Source of the DNA: Caulobacter sp.
GTDB lineage: Bacteria; Pseudomonadota; Alphaproteobacteria; Caulobacterales; Caulobacteraceae
Assembly: GCA_030680355.1 (NCBI GenBank)
Contig: JAUXVF010000031.1
Location: 1 to 64,000 of the forward strand
DNA: 64,000 nt
Direction of reading: 5' to 3'
Shown here: piece after piece, positions 34,831 to 46,492 of the stretch
How positions within the stretch are numbered: position 1 is the first letter of the stretch
Layout of the letters: each line of letters starts with the position of its first letter
Program-made: the position numbers and the translations under genes
The notes under the pieces: model-generated
What the model was told of the DNA's origin: nothing
What the model saw: the letters and a program-made list of their open reading frames with translations, nothing else
The model's database searches: none

Positions 34831-35100
34831 TCAGTCCTCCAAGCCTGCGGCGAAGCCCCGACCAACTCCGTGCAATATAAGCCCGACCAGGCCGAAGACC
34901 AACAATGCCAGATAGTCTTTGGCCGTAAACGTTCGCTCCTGTCGGACCAAACTCAGGGCAGGCTGGAGCAGCGCCGCGATCAATGACGCCGCGCAGAGGT
35001 TGTTGAGGAGCGTCGCCAGCAGCTTGCGGCGCTCGTTGCGGCCAGCCTTGCTTCCCACTGGCGGGGCGGGGCTTGGATCTTCGTTCAGCGTGGCGTCCAT
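34831..35100 (-). CDS. Small two-span membrane protein
   Basis: Protein of 89 residues: a charged N-terminal part (residues 1-27), then spans at about 28-49 (LLATLLNNLCAASLIAALLQ) and 62-82 (DYLALLVFGLVGLILHGVGR). No family recognised. It is followed after one base by a 31-residue membrane microprotein. A perfect 13-bp palindrome sits 16 bases upstream of the start and may control the pair. Confidence 0.65.
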   Translation of the reverse strand: MDATLNEDPSPAPPVGSKAGRNERRKLLATLLNNLCAASLIAALLQPALSLVRQERTFTAKDYLALLVFGLVGLILHGVGRGFAAGLED

Positions 35101-35115
35101 ATCGACAGCCTAGCA

Positions 35116-35148
35116 GGGTAAATACAATCGTAAAAATTGTATTTACCC
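35116..35148. promoter_or_regulatory. Perfect 13-bp inverted repeat upstream of the small membrane protein pair
   Basis: GGGTAAATACAAT and ATTGTATTTACCC are exact reverse complements separated by 7 bases. The stem is AT-rich, has no following U-run and lies in the 67-bp gap between the lldD stop and the start at 35100. An operator or dimeric regulator site is more likely than a terminator, though a bidirectional structure at the lldD end is possible. Confidence 0.55.
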
Positions 35149-35167
35149 CCGTCGCCCTCTATTGTTT

Positions 35168-36307
35168 CTAGGCCAACAGCTCCCGCCCGGCGTCCCGCAC
35201 ATCGGTGCAGCCGGTCAGGGCCATGGCCATCAGCATCTCCTGGCGCATGATCTGCAGCACATGGTCGACGCCGGCCTGACCCCGTCCCGCCAGGGCCCAG
35301 GCCCAGGCGCGGCCGATGAAACAACCCTTGGCCCCGCTGGCCAGGGCCTTGACCACGTCGAGGCCCGAGCGCACGCCGCCGTCCATCAGCACGGTCATCT
35401 CGTCGCCCACCGCGTCGGCGATGGCGGGCAAGGCGCGGATGCCGCTCTGCACCCCGTCCAGTTGGCGGCCGCCATGGTTGGAGACGATCAGGCCGTCGGC
35501 GCCGTAGCGTTTGGCCTCGCGAGCGTCATCGGCGTCGAGCACGCCCTTGATGACCAGCGGACCGGCCCAGTTCTCGCGAATCCAGTCGAGATCCTTCCAG
35601 GTCAGGGTCGGATCGAAATTCTTGGTCACCCACGGCCAGAACTCCATCACCCCCTTGGCCTCGGGGATGGCGGGGGCGAGGTTGCCGAAGGTGTGGGGCC
35701 CGCCGCGGGCCATGACGTCCCAGGCCCAGCCCGGATGGGTGATGCCGTCCCAGGCGCGCTGCAGCGGCACGAAGGGCGACTGGGCCCCGAACAGCCCCGA
35801 GCGCACGTCGCGATAGCGGGCCCCGGGCACCGGCAGGTCGACGGTGAAGGCCAGGACCGGGCAGCCGAGCTCGGTCACCCGGGCCAGCAGCTCCTTCATG
35901 TAGCCGCGGTCCTTGATGATGTAGAGCTGGTACCAGGGGGCCTGGCCGCCGTCCCGGGTGACCTCTTCCACGTCACAGATCGACAGCGATGACAGGCACA
36001 TGTTGAGGCCGGCGGCGCGGGCCGCCTTCATCGCCTGGACCTCGCCGCGGCGGGCGTACATGCCGCCCATGCCGATCGGCGACAGCACCATCGGCATGGC
36101 CATCGTCTGGCCGAACAGCTCGGTCTCCAGAGAGATCTCCGACACGTCCCGCATGACCCGCTGACGCAGGGCCAGGGCCTCGAAGTCCTCGACATTGCGC
36201 CGCAGGGTGGCCTCGGCGTAGGAGCCGCCGTCGAGATAGTCGAACAGCACGCGGGGCAGCCGGCGGCGGGCCAGCTCGCGATAGTCGGTGACGCAGGCTG
36301 GGATCAT
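35168..36307 (-). CDS. lldD: FMN-dependent alpha-hydroxy acid (L-lactate) dehydrogenase
   Basis: FMN enzyme of 379 residues that oxidises L-lactate or related 2-hydroxy acids. Family features: FDYLDGGSYAEATLRRNVED (about 18-37), PMVLSPIGMGGMYARRGE, the catalytic-His segment LIVSNHGGRQLDG (about 268-280), and the phosphate-binding VLMDGGVRSGLDVVKALA (about 301-318). Electrons probably pass to the respiratory chain at the inner membrane. Its start overlaps the stop of the phytase-like gene by ATGA, so it is downstream in a cobT-phytase-like-lldD overlap chain. Substrate range cannot be fixed beyond the family. Confidence 0.88.
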   Translation of the reverse strand: MIPACVTDYRELARRRLPRVLFDYLDGGSYAEATLRRNVEDFEALALRQRVMRDVSEISLETELFGQTMAMPMVLSPIGMGGMYARRGEVQAMKAARAAGLNMCLSSLSICDVEEVTRDGGQAPWYQLYIIKDRGYMKELLARVTELGCPVLAFTVDLPVPGARYRDVRSGLFGAQSPFVPLQRAWDGITHPGWAWDVMARGGPHTFGNLAPAIPEAKGVMEFWPWVTKNFDPTLTWKDLDWIRENWAGPLVIKGVLDADDAREAKRYGADGLIVSNHGGRQLDGVQSGIRALPAIADAVGDEMTVLMDGGVRSGLDVVKALASGAKGCFIGRAWAWALAGRGQAGVDHVLQIMRQEMLMAMALTGCTDVRDAGRELLA

Positions 36308-37296
36308 TTGGGGGGCGTCCAGTCGAAGGCCAGCAGCAGGGTGCGTTGGGTGGGGCTGAAATTGTCGTCCGACAACAGATAGATCCGCCAGATCGAGTCA
36401 GAGAGCGGGACGATGGCCAGGCCTTCGAAATTGTCGGTGGTCAGGGGCGGCGCCAGTTTGAACTGGCCGATCACGGTCTTGGTCCCGGCGGGCGATTTGA
36501 CGACCAGCACCTCGATCCGCGAGCCCAGAACCGGCGACCAGCTGTGGTGCAGGATGACCAGTTCGCCGTTAGGACCGGTCGTCAGGCCTGACAGTCGCCA
36601 GCCCGGTCCCGGCTTGGGCAGGCCGTCCTGCGGGATACAGGTCACCTTCAGGGCGCAGTACCAGATGTCGCCGGGCTCGATCCCGACCCAATAGCCGTCG
36701 GCCGAGAGGGTGGCGGCGGCGGCGAGCCCCTCCATGCCGTCATTGTTGGCCATCCTGGCCAGAGGCTGCCGGACCGGCCGGGCCCGTCCATTGGCTGTGT
36801 AGCGCCAGATCCGGTGCTGGCGTTCAAAACTGACCAGCAGATCGCCGTTGCCGAGCCGGGCGAGGCCCTCGGCGTCGCCCCAGTCCTTGCCCTGCACAGG
36901 CTGACCGGTCAGGCCGGTGAGGGGGCGTAGAGCCCCTTCGGTCAGGCCGACCAGTCGACCCTTGCCGTCCAGAACCAGCCGGCCGGTGAACAGGTCGCCG
37001 TCGTCGGATACGGCGGTCAGTCGATCGCCGCCCTCGATGATCATGTCCGACAGGCCGTGCAGCCGGCTGGACTGATCGCTGGTCACGGCGATTCCGCCGG
37101 CGAAGGTGAACGCGCCGACGGCGGTCCGCGCGGCATCGGCTGGATCGAGGGAGACGGTCGTGGTCTGCACCGCGATCGCCGGTCCGGCGGCCACGGGCGC
37201 CGCGGGCAGTTCCACCCGGGCGGCGACGCAGGCGGCGAGCGACAGCAGCAGCGCCGCGAAACTTCCCGCCAGCACAGGCCACCGCCGCCGGTTCAT
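36304..37296 (-). CDS. Phytase-like esterase-domain lipoprotein
   Basis: Secreted protein of 330 residues with a lipoprotein signal ([20 protein letters not shown], Cys23). The mature part is a beta-propeller-like phytase/esterase-like domain: [20 protein letters not shown] (about 79-98), [34 protein letters not shown] (about 183-196) and [11 protein letters not shown] (about 293-303), the repeated E-G-L-A pattern being typical of this family. Its real substrate is unclear, since members are annotated from weak esterase activity. ATGA overlaps on both sides link it to cobT and lldD. Confidence 0.82.
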   Translation of the reverse strand: MNRRRWPVLAGSFAALLLSLAACVAARVELPAAPVAAGPAIAVQTTTVSLDPADAARTAVGAFTFAGGIAVTSDQSSRLHGLSDMIIEGGDRLTAVSDDGDLFTGRLVLDGKGRLVGLTEGALRPLTGLTGQPVQGKDWGDAEGLARLGNGDLLVSFERQHRIWRYTANGRARPVRQPLARMANNDGMEGLAAAATLSADGYWVGIEPGDIWYCALKVTCIPQDGLPKPGPGWRLSGLTTGPNGELVILHHSWSPVLGSRIEVLVVKSPAGTKTVIGQFKLAPPLTTDNFEGLAIVPLSDSIWRIYLLSDDNFSPTQRTLLLAFDWTPPK

Positions 37297-39224
37297 CCCA
37301 CCGCCTCGCGCACCTGTTTGAAGGTCACGGTCTTCGGCGGCGGCGGCTGGGTCACCGGCGGCGCGGCGAGCAGGCCGCGCGTGGAGGCCACCCGTTTGGG
37401 CTCTTCCTCGAACAGGCCGGCCAGCTGCTCGACCAGCGCCCCGCCCAGCTGTTCGACATCCACGATGGTCACCGCCTTGCGATAATAGCGCGTCACATCA
37501 TGGCCGATGCCGATGGCCAGCAGCTCGACCGGGCTGCGGGTTTCGATCTCGGTGATCACGCTGCGCAGGTGGCGTTCCAGATAGTGGCCGCTGTTGACCG
37601 ACAGGGTGGAGTCGTCGACCGGCGCGCCGTCGCTGATGACCATCAGGATGCGGCGCTGTTCGGTGCGGTTGATCATCCGCTGGTGGGCCCACATCAGGGC
37701 CTCGCCGTCGATGTTCTCCTTGAGCAGCCCCTCGCGCATCATCAGGCCGAGATTGCGCCGCGCTCGCCGCCAGGGCGCGTCGGCGGCCTTGTAGACGATA
37801 TGGCGCAGATCATTGAGGCGGCCGGGGGCTGCGGGTTTACCGGCCTTGATCCACTCGTCGCGACTGAGGCCGCCCTTCCAGGCGCGGGTGGTGAACCCGA
37901 GAATCTCGGTCTTTACCGCGCAGCGCTCGAGGGTCCGGGCCAGGATGTCGGCGCAGACGGCGGCGACCATGATCGGGCGGCCGCGCATGGAGCCGGAATT
38001 GTCGATCAGCAGGGTGACGACGGTGTCGCGGAACTGGATGTCCTCCTCCTGCTTGAAGGACAGAGGCGCGGTGGGGTCGGTGATGATCCGCGGCAGCCGG
38101 GCGACGTCGAGCATCCCTTCCTCGAGATCAAAGCTCCAGGACCGGTTCTGCTGCGCCATCAGCCGGCGCTGCAGCTTGTTGGCCAGGCGGGCGACGACGC
38201 TGGAGAGGCTGGCCAGCTGCTGGTCGAGATAGGCCCGCAGCCGGGTCAGCTCCTCCGCGTCGCAGAGGTCCTCGGCGCCGACCACCTCGTCGTGGGCCGT
38301 GGTGAAGATCTTGTAGGGCGGTTCGATCTGGCCATTGTCGCGCGCCTCAGGCCGGGCCGGTTTGGCGCCGTCGCCCATCTCGGGCGCTTCGTCGGACATC
38401 TCGGTGGAGTCGTCGTCGCTCTCGACCATCTGCTCGTCGCCGTCCTGCGACTCGCTGTCGTCCCCCTCGGTCTCCTCCATGGAGGCGCCGTCCGGCGTTT
38501 CGCCGTCGCCGTCGCCGTCGTTGTCCTCGCTGCTCTCGGACTGGTCCTCGTCGCCCTCCTCGTCGTCGCTGGACTCGGACGGGTCGATGTCTGCGTCGCC
38601 CAGGTCGAGGTCATGCAGAATGGCCCGGGCCACCTTCGCGAAGGCGGCCTGGTCGTGCAGACTGGTCGCCAGACGGTCGAGATCAGCGCCGGCCTTGGCC
38701 TCGATCTCCTCCCGCCAGAGATTGACCGCCGTCTGGGCGCCTTCGGGCGGAGCGTCGCCGGTCAGCCGTTCGCGGACCATCAGGGCGACAACGTCGGCGA
38801 TCGGGGCGGCGGCCCTGTCGGTGACGCGGGCCAGGCCCTTGCGCTCGATGGCCAGGTCCAGAACCGTCTTCAGATTGGCCCGCACGCCGCCCAGCGCATT
38901 GGCGCCGATGGCCTCGATACGGGCCTGCTCCACGGCTTCAAACACAGCCTGCCCCTGCGGGGTGGCGGGGCGGGCCTTGGCATAGGCGGCCGGGTCATGG
39001 TGGGCCAGCCGCAGCGCCATCTGGTCGGCCAGGCCGCGAATGCGCGAGGCTTCCTTTGACGACAGATCGCGGGGCGGATGGGGCAGCACCGCCCGGTTGC
39101 CCGACAGCGACGGGCCGTCGCCGGAGAACACCACTTCCAGATCGGGTGTCTCGGCGAGCGAGCGTGCGGCGTGCGCCAGGGCGCGCTTGAAGGGTTCGGT
39201 CGGGCTTTCGGGCTTGTTGGCCAT
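37293..39224 (-). CDS. cobT: Cobaltochelatase subunit CobT
   Basis: CobT of 643 residues, part of the ATP-dependent CobNST complex that inserts cobalt in aerobic cobalamin synthesis. The N-terminal domain (to about 210) precedes a strongly acidic Asp/Glu/Ser linker (about 213-290), then the von Willebrand A domain with the MIDAS motif [13 protein letters not shown] (about 408-420) and SDGAPVDD (about 529-536). cobS, often adjacent, is not in this window. Downstream ATGA overlap with the phytase-like gene suggests co-expression, which has no evident functional logic. Confidence 0.93.
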   Translation of the reverse strand: MANKPESPTEPFKRALAHAARSLAETPDLEVVFSGDGPSLSGNRAVLPHPPRDLSSKEASRIRGLADQMALRLAHHDPAAYAKARPATPQGQAVFEAVEQARIEAIGANALGGVRANLKTVLDLAIERKGLARVTDRAAAPIADVVALMVRERLTGDAPPEGAQTAVNLWREEIEAKAGADLDRLATSLHDQAAFAKVARAILHDLDLGDADIDPSESSDDEEGDEDQSESSEDNDGDGDGETPDGASMEETEGDDSESQDGDEQMVESDDDSTEMSDEAPEMGDGAKPARPEARDNGQIEPPYKIFTTAHDEVVGAEDLCDAEELTRLRAYLDQQLASLSSVVARLANKLQRRLMAQQNRSWSFDLEEGMLDVARLPRIITDPTAPLSFKQEEDIQFRDTVVTLLIDNSGSMRGRPIMVAAVCADILARTLERCAVKTEILGFTTRAWKGGLSRDEWIKAGKPAAPGRLNDLRHIVYKAADAPWRRARRNLGLMMREGLLKENIDGEALMWAHQRMINRTEQRRILMVISDGAPVDDSTLSVNSGHYLERHLRSVITEIETRSPVELLAIGIGHDVTRYYRKAVTIVDVEQLGGALVEQLAGLFEEEPKRVASTRGLLAAPPVTQPPPPKTVTFKQVREAVG

Positions 39225-39299
39225 GACACCGTCTTACTCCGGCGGCGCGGCGATATGGAAGAGTGTCGGCGTTCTAAGTCGCCGGCCGTCGTCCGCCGA

Positions 39300-40964
39300 T
39301 CAGGCGGCGATGCGCACAGGCGCCCGTTCAACCGGCAGGAAGAAGCTGAAATAGGAGCCTTCGCCGACGGTGCTTTCGACCGCGATCTGCCCCCCCATCA
39401 GGGTGACGAGGTCGCGGCAGATGGCCAGCCCCAGCCCGGTGCCGCCCAGACGGCGGGCGGTCCCGCTTTCGAGTTGGCTGAACTTGGAGAAGAGGTCCGT
39501 CATCCGGTCGGCGGCGATGCCGATGCCGGTGTCGACCACCGCGAACTCCAGACCCCGTTCGCTATGCCAGACCCGAACCGAGACCTGGCCCCGGGCGGTG
39601 AACTTCACGGCGTTGGAGACGAGATTGCCCAGCACCTGCGACAGACGCAGGCCGTCCAGCGTCCATGCGCCGGTCGCCGACGGCTCGATGGCCACCCCGA
39701 GTCTCACGCCCTTCTCATGGGCGCGGACCATGTGCATGGCGCAGGCGGCGCTGACGGTGGCCGCCAGATCGATCTCATACCGGTTCACCTCGAGCTTGCC
39801 GGCTTCGATCTTGGCCAGGTCGAGGACATCATTAAGCACGGCGAGCAAGGTGCCGCCGGCTTCGCGAATGATCGCCAGATTATTGCGTTGCGGCGCCGGC
39901 AGCTCGCCCATGTCCATGATCTGGGCCATCCCCAGCACGCCGTTCAGGGGGGTGCGGATCTCGTGGCTGACATTGGCCAGGAACAGCGTCTTGGCGGCGC
40001 TGGCGGCTTCGGCGCGGTCGCGCGCGCGGGTCAGGTCTTCAAGGGCCGCTTCCAGTCTGGCGTCGTTGACGCCCAGGGATTTGAGCGCTGATGACACCCT
40101 GAGGGCCAGAGCCCAGCCGGCGATCAGGAAGACGGCCATGATCAGGATCATCGGACCGGCGGCGTTGGCGAGGGCGCCGCGACCGGGCTGGCGCGGCGTC
40201 CAGGCCAGCCGGCCCAGGACCTGATCGTCCAGACCCATCACCGGCACGGCGATGCCCGCGGGCGCGACCCCGGGGGCCATCAGATGAATATCGGCAACGC
40301 CAAGATCATCCTCAAGGGAGGTCAGGAAGGCCGGCCCGATCCGCCGGGCTGAAATCACCACGACACCAGGGCCGCGGATCCGGGCGACAGCCGCGGTTTC
40401 GGGCCTGATCTGCGACAGGGCCACCATCCAGATCCGGCCCTGCGAGCGGATCATCCCGCTTTGGGTCGCCGTGGCGTCCAGGCCGTAGGGAAGGCCCTGA
40501 CCGGCGGCGGCGCGCGCTTCGCTCTGGCGGACCCTGGCCAGGAGGGGAGAGAGATCGGCGGCGAACACCGCCAGGTCGGCGGACGGGGTGGCCTTGCCAT
40601 GATCGGACGCGGAAAGCAGCCGGTCGTCAGGGCCCAGGATGAGGGTCCGGTCGTGATGCAGGTATTGGGAATAGTAACGGCCGAAATTCTCGTCGGTCCA
40701 GATCGGGTCGAACCGGGTGACGGTTCTGGCGTAGGCGTCGTCCCAGACCGTGGCCGAGGTCACATCGACAACCAGACGCTCCATCTGCCGGTCGAGGGTC
40801 CGCAGCAGCAGCTCCTGCTCCTGCAGGGCCGTCGCCCGGTCCACCGCGCGGGCCGACAGGGCCATCGCGCCCAGACCGCCGGCCGCCACGATCGCGAGCA
40901 CCAGCAGTCCCAGGGCGAGAACCAGGCGCAGCTTGCGGCGGCTTTTGAGGGCGAGACCTGTCAT
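39300..40964 (-). CDS. Membrane sensor histidine kinase with CHASE4-like domain
   Basis: Two-span sensor kinase of 554 residues. The first membrane span is at about 13-35; the periplasmic part (about 40-270) contains SATVWDDAYARTVTRFDPIW (66-85), the CHASE4-type pattern. The second span is at about 272-290. The kinase core has H-box FLANVSHEIRTPLNGVLG (about 332-349, phospho-His), N-box LGNLVSNAVKF, G1 VVDTGIG and G2 GGTGLGLAICRDL. No receiver domain or adjacent response regulator is present, so it is an orphan or partners with a distant regulator. Confidence 0.9.
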   Translation of the reverse strand: MTGLALKSRRKLRLVLALGLLVLAIVAAGGLGAMALSARAVDRATALQEQELLLRTLDRQMERLVVDVTSATVWDDAYARTVTRFDPIWTDENFGRYYSQYLHHDRTLILGPDDRLLSASDHGKATPSADLAVFAADLSPLLARVRQSEARAAAGQGLPYGLDATATQSGMIRSQGRIWMVALSQIRPETAAVARIRGPGVVVISARRIGPAFLTSLEDDLGVADIHLMAPGVAPAGIAVPVMGLDDQVLGRLAWTPRQPGRGALANAAGPMILIMAVFLIAGWALALRVSSALKSLGVNDARLEAALEDLTRARDRAEAASAAKTLFLANVSHEIRTPLNGVLGMAQIMDMGELPAPQRNNLAIIREAGGTLLAVLNDVLDLAKIEAGKLEVNRYEIDLAATVSAACAMHMVRAHEKGVRLGVAIEPSATGAWTLDGLRLSQVLGNLVSNAVKFTARGQVSVRVWHSERGLEFAVVDTGIGIAADRMTDLFSKFSQLESGTARRLGGTGLGLAICRDLVTLMGGQIAVESTVGEGSYFSFFLPVERAPVRIAA

Positions 40965-41047
40965 TACCCCCAGAATGGGGAAAAAGCGCTAACGAGGGTT
41001 GAATTTCGTCATTGCCAAACTGTCGCAGCCGGGCGGTGATCCTGAAA

Positions 41048-41084
41048 CGAAAACGGGCCGGCCCCCATCAGGAGACCGGCCCGT
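41048..41084 (-). terminator. Rho-independent terminator of the cold shock gene
   Basis: ACGGGCCGG and CCGGCCCGT form a 9-bp GC stem with a 14-base loop; on the minus strand TTTTCGTTTC follows. It begins 22 bases past the cold shock gene stop. Confidence 0.8.
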
Positions 41085-41105
41085 TCAGCTTTGTGTCCGC
41101 AGGCC

Positions 41106-41315
41106 TTAGAGGGCTTGCAGCTGGCCCGCCGAGGTCTTGCCCGAGCGCTGGTCGCGCTCGAGTTCGTAGCTCAGCTTCTGGCCTTCGTTCAGCGAACGCA
41201 TGCCGGCGCGCTCAACGGCCGAGATGTGGACGAAAACGTCCGCGCCGCCATCGTCAGGCTGGACAAAGCCGTAGCCCTTGGTGGCGTTGAACCACTTCAC
41301 GGTTCCGGTAGCCAT
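41106..41315 (-). CDS. Cold shock domain protein
   Basis: Single-domain CSD nucleic-acid chaperone of 69 residues. [19 protein letters not shown] (5-23) holds RNP1 (KGYGFV) and DVFVHISAV (26-34) is RNP2; both aromatic patches are intact. The normal length is 65-70. The ribosome site AGAGGA is upstream of ATG 41315. Whether it is cold-induced or growth-phase controlled cannot be told. Confidence 0.95.
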   Translation of the reverse strand: MATGTVKWFNATKGYGFVQPDDGGADVFVHISAVERAGMRSLNEGQKLSYELERDQRSGKTSAGQLQAL

Positions 41316-41482
41316 GGATCGTATCCTCTTTCATCAATCAGGTTGCGCCCCGTGGGACGCGGTAGGATCGGTATTTCGGAAGGATCGAGGAGCAGGTCCG
41401 GCGCAAGACTTCAAGACGTGCGGTGGATGGCGACCGAACCAGGCGAAATTTCGACGCAGGCTCCCTCGCATTTTTTCGCGTG

Positions 41483-41848
41483 TCAGGCAAGACTCCGCGA
41501 ACGCGTTTCGCCACGCACGGCCATCGACAGACGGCCTGGCGCGGCCGGCGGCGAGCGCAGCAGATCGGCGATCTGCATCAGGAACTCCTTGCGGCGGGCC
41601 AGAGCCCCCGGCACGTCCTGTCCGGCGCGGACAAACCGGACGTCCTCGCGCTCGGCTTCATGCGCCACGCGGTCGGCCACGGCGGGCAGGTGACCCTCGC
41701 CCTTGCGCGAGTCCATCAGGGTGGCGTGCGAGCGCGCCTCGTCGATTCTTTTCTTCACCAGGGCCTCGACATCGGAGCCGCCTTCAGCCCGGGCCGCCAG
41801 CGCGGCGAAGTCGTGCGCATACATCCGCACGAAGCCTTCCTCGATCAT
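41483..41848 (-). CDS. Conserved-type hypothetical protein, helical
   Basis: Protein of 121 residues, mostly helical and charged, beginning MIEEGFVRMYAHDFAALAAR. GGAGACT directly before ATG 41848 supports the start. No family is recognised. The sequence has no membrane span or signal peptide. Its C-terminus is arginine/serine-rich. Confidence 0.55.
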   Translation of the reverse strand: MIEEGFVRMYAHDFAALAARAEGGSDVEALVKKRIDEARSHATLMDSRKGEGHLPAVADRVAHEAEREDVRFVRAGQDVPGALARRKEFLMQIADLLRSPPAAPGRLSMAVRGETRSRSLA

Positions 41849-42003
41849 GGAGTCTCCAATCTTCCGCGAGAATCAGCGGAGGGCGCGACAACAGCGCGCA
41901 GAAGCACATCTTCTAGCACAGATTGGGCGAAAATGGGGACGCAATGTCGGGTAGATGGGCCGCCGCGCTTGTCTCGACCCCGGTTGCGGTTTGAAATATC
42001 GCC

Positions 42004-42534
42004 ATGACCTTGACCCACCGCCTCGCCGAACCCGCGGATGTTTCGGTCCTGACCCGACTGATGGACCTGGCCATCGGGAATTTGCAGCGCGACTTCCTTG
42101 ATCCCGCCCAGATCGCGGCCTCGAAACAGCTGATGGGGCTCGACAGCCAGCTGATCGCCGACCGGACCTATTTCGTCATTGAGGCTGACGGCGAGATCGC
42201 CGGCTGCGGCGGCTGGAGCCGGCGGGCGACCCTCTATGGCGGCGACCACAGCCCCGGCCGTGACGCCCATGGCCTGAACCCGACCGTCGACGCCGCCCGG
42301 GTGCGGGCCATGTACACCCCCCCTGATTTCGTCCGGCGGGGCGTCGGCCGGCTGATCCTGTCGCTCTGCGAAGCGGCGGCCAAGGCCGAGGGGTTCGCGC
42401 GCGTGGAACTGGCCGCGACCCTGGCCGGCCAGCCGCTTTACGAGGCCTGTGGTTACGCGGTCCTCGAACGGCTCATCGACGACAGGGGCGGGGCGCCGGT
42501 GCCGCTGCTGCGGATGGGCAAGACCATCGGCTAG
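42004..42534 (+). CDS. GNAT family N-acetyltransferase
   Basis: GNAT-fold protein of 176 residues. The acetyl-CoA pyrophosphate-binding loop (motif A) is YTPPDFVRRGVGRLILSLCE, at about residues 102-121, with the R-x2-G-x-G/A pattern; FVIEADGEIAGCGG is the preceding beta-strand pair and YEACGYAVLERLID the motif B region. Substrate, protein or small amine, unknown. It is monocistronic. Confidence 0.9.
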   Translation: MTLTHRLAEPADVSVLTRLMDLAIGNLQRDFLDPAQIAASKQLMGLDSQLIADRTYFVIEADGEIAGCGGWSRRATLYGGDHSPGRDAHGLNPTVDAARVRAMYTPPDFVRRGVGRLILSLCEAAAKAEGFARVELAATLAGQPLYEACGYAVLERLIDDRGGAPVPLLRMGKTIG

Positions 42535-42650
42535 GGCGCGTCGAAGGACGCAGGGCCGAAAACCGTGCTATCGCCGGCCGCCGACCGTCGGCGACTCTCT
42601 CCCATATCCCCGCATCACAGCCGCCGCCGCGCGGCGGAAGGCCCGTTCCC

Positions 42651-42899
42651 ATGGCCGTTGAAACCATCCACCTCGTGCAGGCCTTCATCGCCGGGCGCGG
42701 CAAGGCGCTGAAGTCGGAACAGCCGCTGGTCTGCAAGACGGCCGAGGAGGCCCTGCGCCGCGCCGAACGGCTGGCGCCGCTGCGGCTGGGCGTGGTCGCG
42801 TTTTCCGCCACCGGCGACGCCGAAATGGGCGACTTCGACGAAACCCCGACGATCCTGTTCAAGAGCGGCCGCTTGCCGCCGCCGTTCGACGAGGGGTAG
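42651..42899 (+). CDS. Small hypothetical protein
   Basis: Protein of 82 residues starting MAVETIHLVQAFIAGRGKAL, with GGAAGG seven or eight bases upstream of ATG 42651. It has a compact alpha/beta look (EEALRRAERLAPLRLGVVAF) without signal or membrane parts. No recognised domain. It ends before the REP-like repeats that separate it from clpB. Confidence 0.6.
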   Translation: MAVETIHLVQAFIAGRGKALKSEQPLVCKTAEEALRRAERLAPLRLGVVAFSATGDAEMGDFDETPTILFKSGRLPPPFDEG

Positions 42900-42910
42900 G
42901 GGAATTTCCA

Positions 42911-43073
42911 TCCCCCCTTGCGGGAGAAGGCGGCCTGCGGAGCAGGCCGGATGGAGGGGCGCTCCGGCGGATGTGGGCAATCGCCGGGGCCCGTCCGAAG
43001 CGGCCCCGATCATCAACCCCTCATCCGTCGGCCTTCGGCCGCCACCTTCTCCCGCAAGGGGGAGAAGGTGCTT
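42911..43073. repeat. Pair of inverted REP-like repeats between convergent genes
   Basis: Two related units face each other: the first (about 42911-42956) reads TCCCCCCTTGCGGGAGAAGG and onward, the second (about 43017-43073) has ACCTTCTCCCGCAAGGGGGA with CCTCATCCGTCGGCCTTCGG before it. A third copy follows lepA at 52564-52613. They sit at gene ends in this window and probably act as REP-type or termination elements. Confidence 0.65.
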
Positions 43074-43080
43074 TGAAGCC

Positions 43081-45663
<2,583 letters not shown>

Positions 45664-45682
45664 GCTGTCCCCGTTACGGCGG

Positions 45683-45707
45683 ATGTGGCCCGGCCGCCTT
45701 GATCAAG
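45683..45707 (-). promoter_or_regulatory. Possible heat-shock (sigma32) promoter of clpB
   Basis: On the minus strand CTTGA, 14 bases, CCACAT resembles the sigma32 consensus CTTGAA-N13/15-CCCCAT. It ends 20 bases before the clpB ATG. The -10 matches only partly. Confidence 0.4.
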
Positions 45708-45755
45708 CGCAACCGGCGAGCCCGATGTAGGTGTGGCGCATGGGTCACACAAGGG

Positions 45756-46451
45756 TCAGCGCTTCAACTCCAGCACATCGAGTTTCGACTCCTGTTTCGG
45801 CCAGGGCAGGACCAGCCGCCAGCGGTTGGTTCCGACCCGTTCGACGACGCCGATCTGGTCGCGCTCGGGATTGGCGCCGTAGGCGGGATAGTCGGTCTCG
45901 TCCTCGCCCCAGGCCTGGGCGCCGAGGAACACCAGCCGCTTGTCGCTGTCGGGAAAGAGCAGGCCGCGCGAGCGCTGGCTGCCGGTGGTCTTGGTCAGGA
46001 TCAGGTCGCCGCCGGGGGTCAGCTCAACCGTGCAGGTGAACCAGCCATAGACGATATAGGCCGGGTCGCCGCCGATCTTGATCGTGCGGCAGGCGTACTT
46101 GCCCGGCGGCGGCTGCAGATTGCCGGCCAGGGCGCCGTTCGGCGCCAGCAGCAGGCTCATGGCGTCGATATGGGCGCCGAACAGATGGTCGGCGTCGTCG
46201 AGGGCCCGCCGCCAGGCGTCGGGCAGTCTCGCCAGCCGGTCCTTGTCGCCGGCCGTGGCCAGGGCCTTCCACAGGGCGTCCTCGCCGGGCTCGGTCTCGG
46301 CGACCGGCGGCGCCTCGGTTGGGGCGGGGCCCGGGTCGGCGACCACCGGCGGCGGGGCCGCGGCGGCCGGACCGCTGGTTTCCTGGGCCGGCTCGGGCGA
46401 GCAGGCGACGAGGGTCAGGGCCGCGAGCGCGGCGAATGCGGTTTTCATCAT
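45756..46451 (-). CDS. Hypothetical lipoprotein
   Basis: Protein of 231 residues with lipoprotein signal MMKTAFAALAALTLVACSPE (lipobox LVAC, Cys17). A Pro/Ala/Glu-rich linker (about 20-55) precedes a soluble domain with GDPAYIVYGWFTCTVELTPG and WGEDETDYPAYGANPERDQI. No family assigned; the domain looks like an outer-membrane-associated binding module. It is upstream of clpB on the same strand, 92 bases away, but separately controlled if the sigma32 site is real. Confidence 0.65.
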   Translation of the reverse strand: MMKTAFAALAALTLVACSPEPAQETSGPAAAAPPPVVADPGPAPTEAPPVAETEPGEDALWKALATAGDKDRLARLPDAWRRALDDADHLFGAHIDAMSLLLAPNGALAGNLQPPPGKYACRTIKIGGDPAYIVYGWFTCTVELTPGGDLILTKTTGSQRSRGLLFPDSDKRLVFLGAQAWGEDETDYPAYGANPERDQIGVVERVGTNRWRLVLPWPKQESKLDVLELKR

Positions 46452-46492
46452 GCTTCAACCGTTAACCGGCGCGGACGTTCCGTCCAACCCCG

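Noticed and set aside
35116-35148. Palindrome as a terminator for lldD
   Set aside because: AT-rich stem without a U-run; better explained as a regulator site, though termination cannot be excluded.
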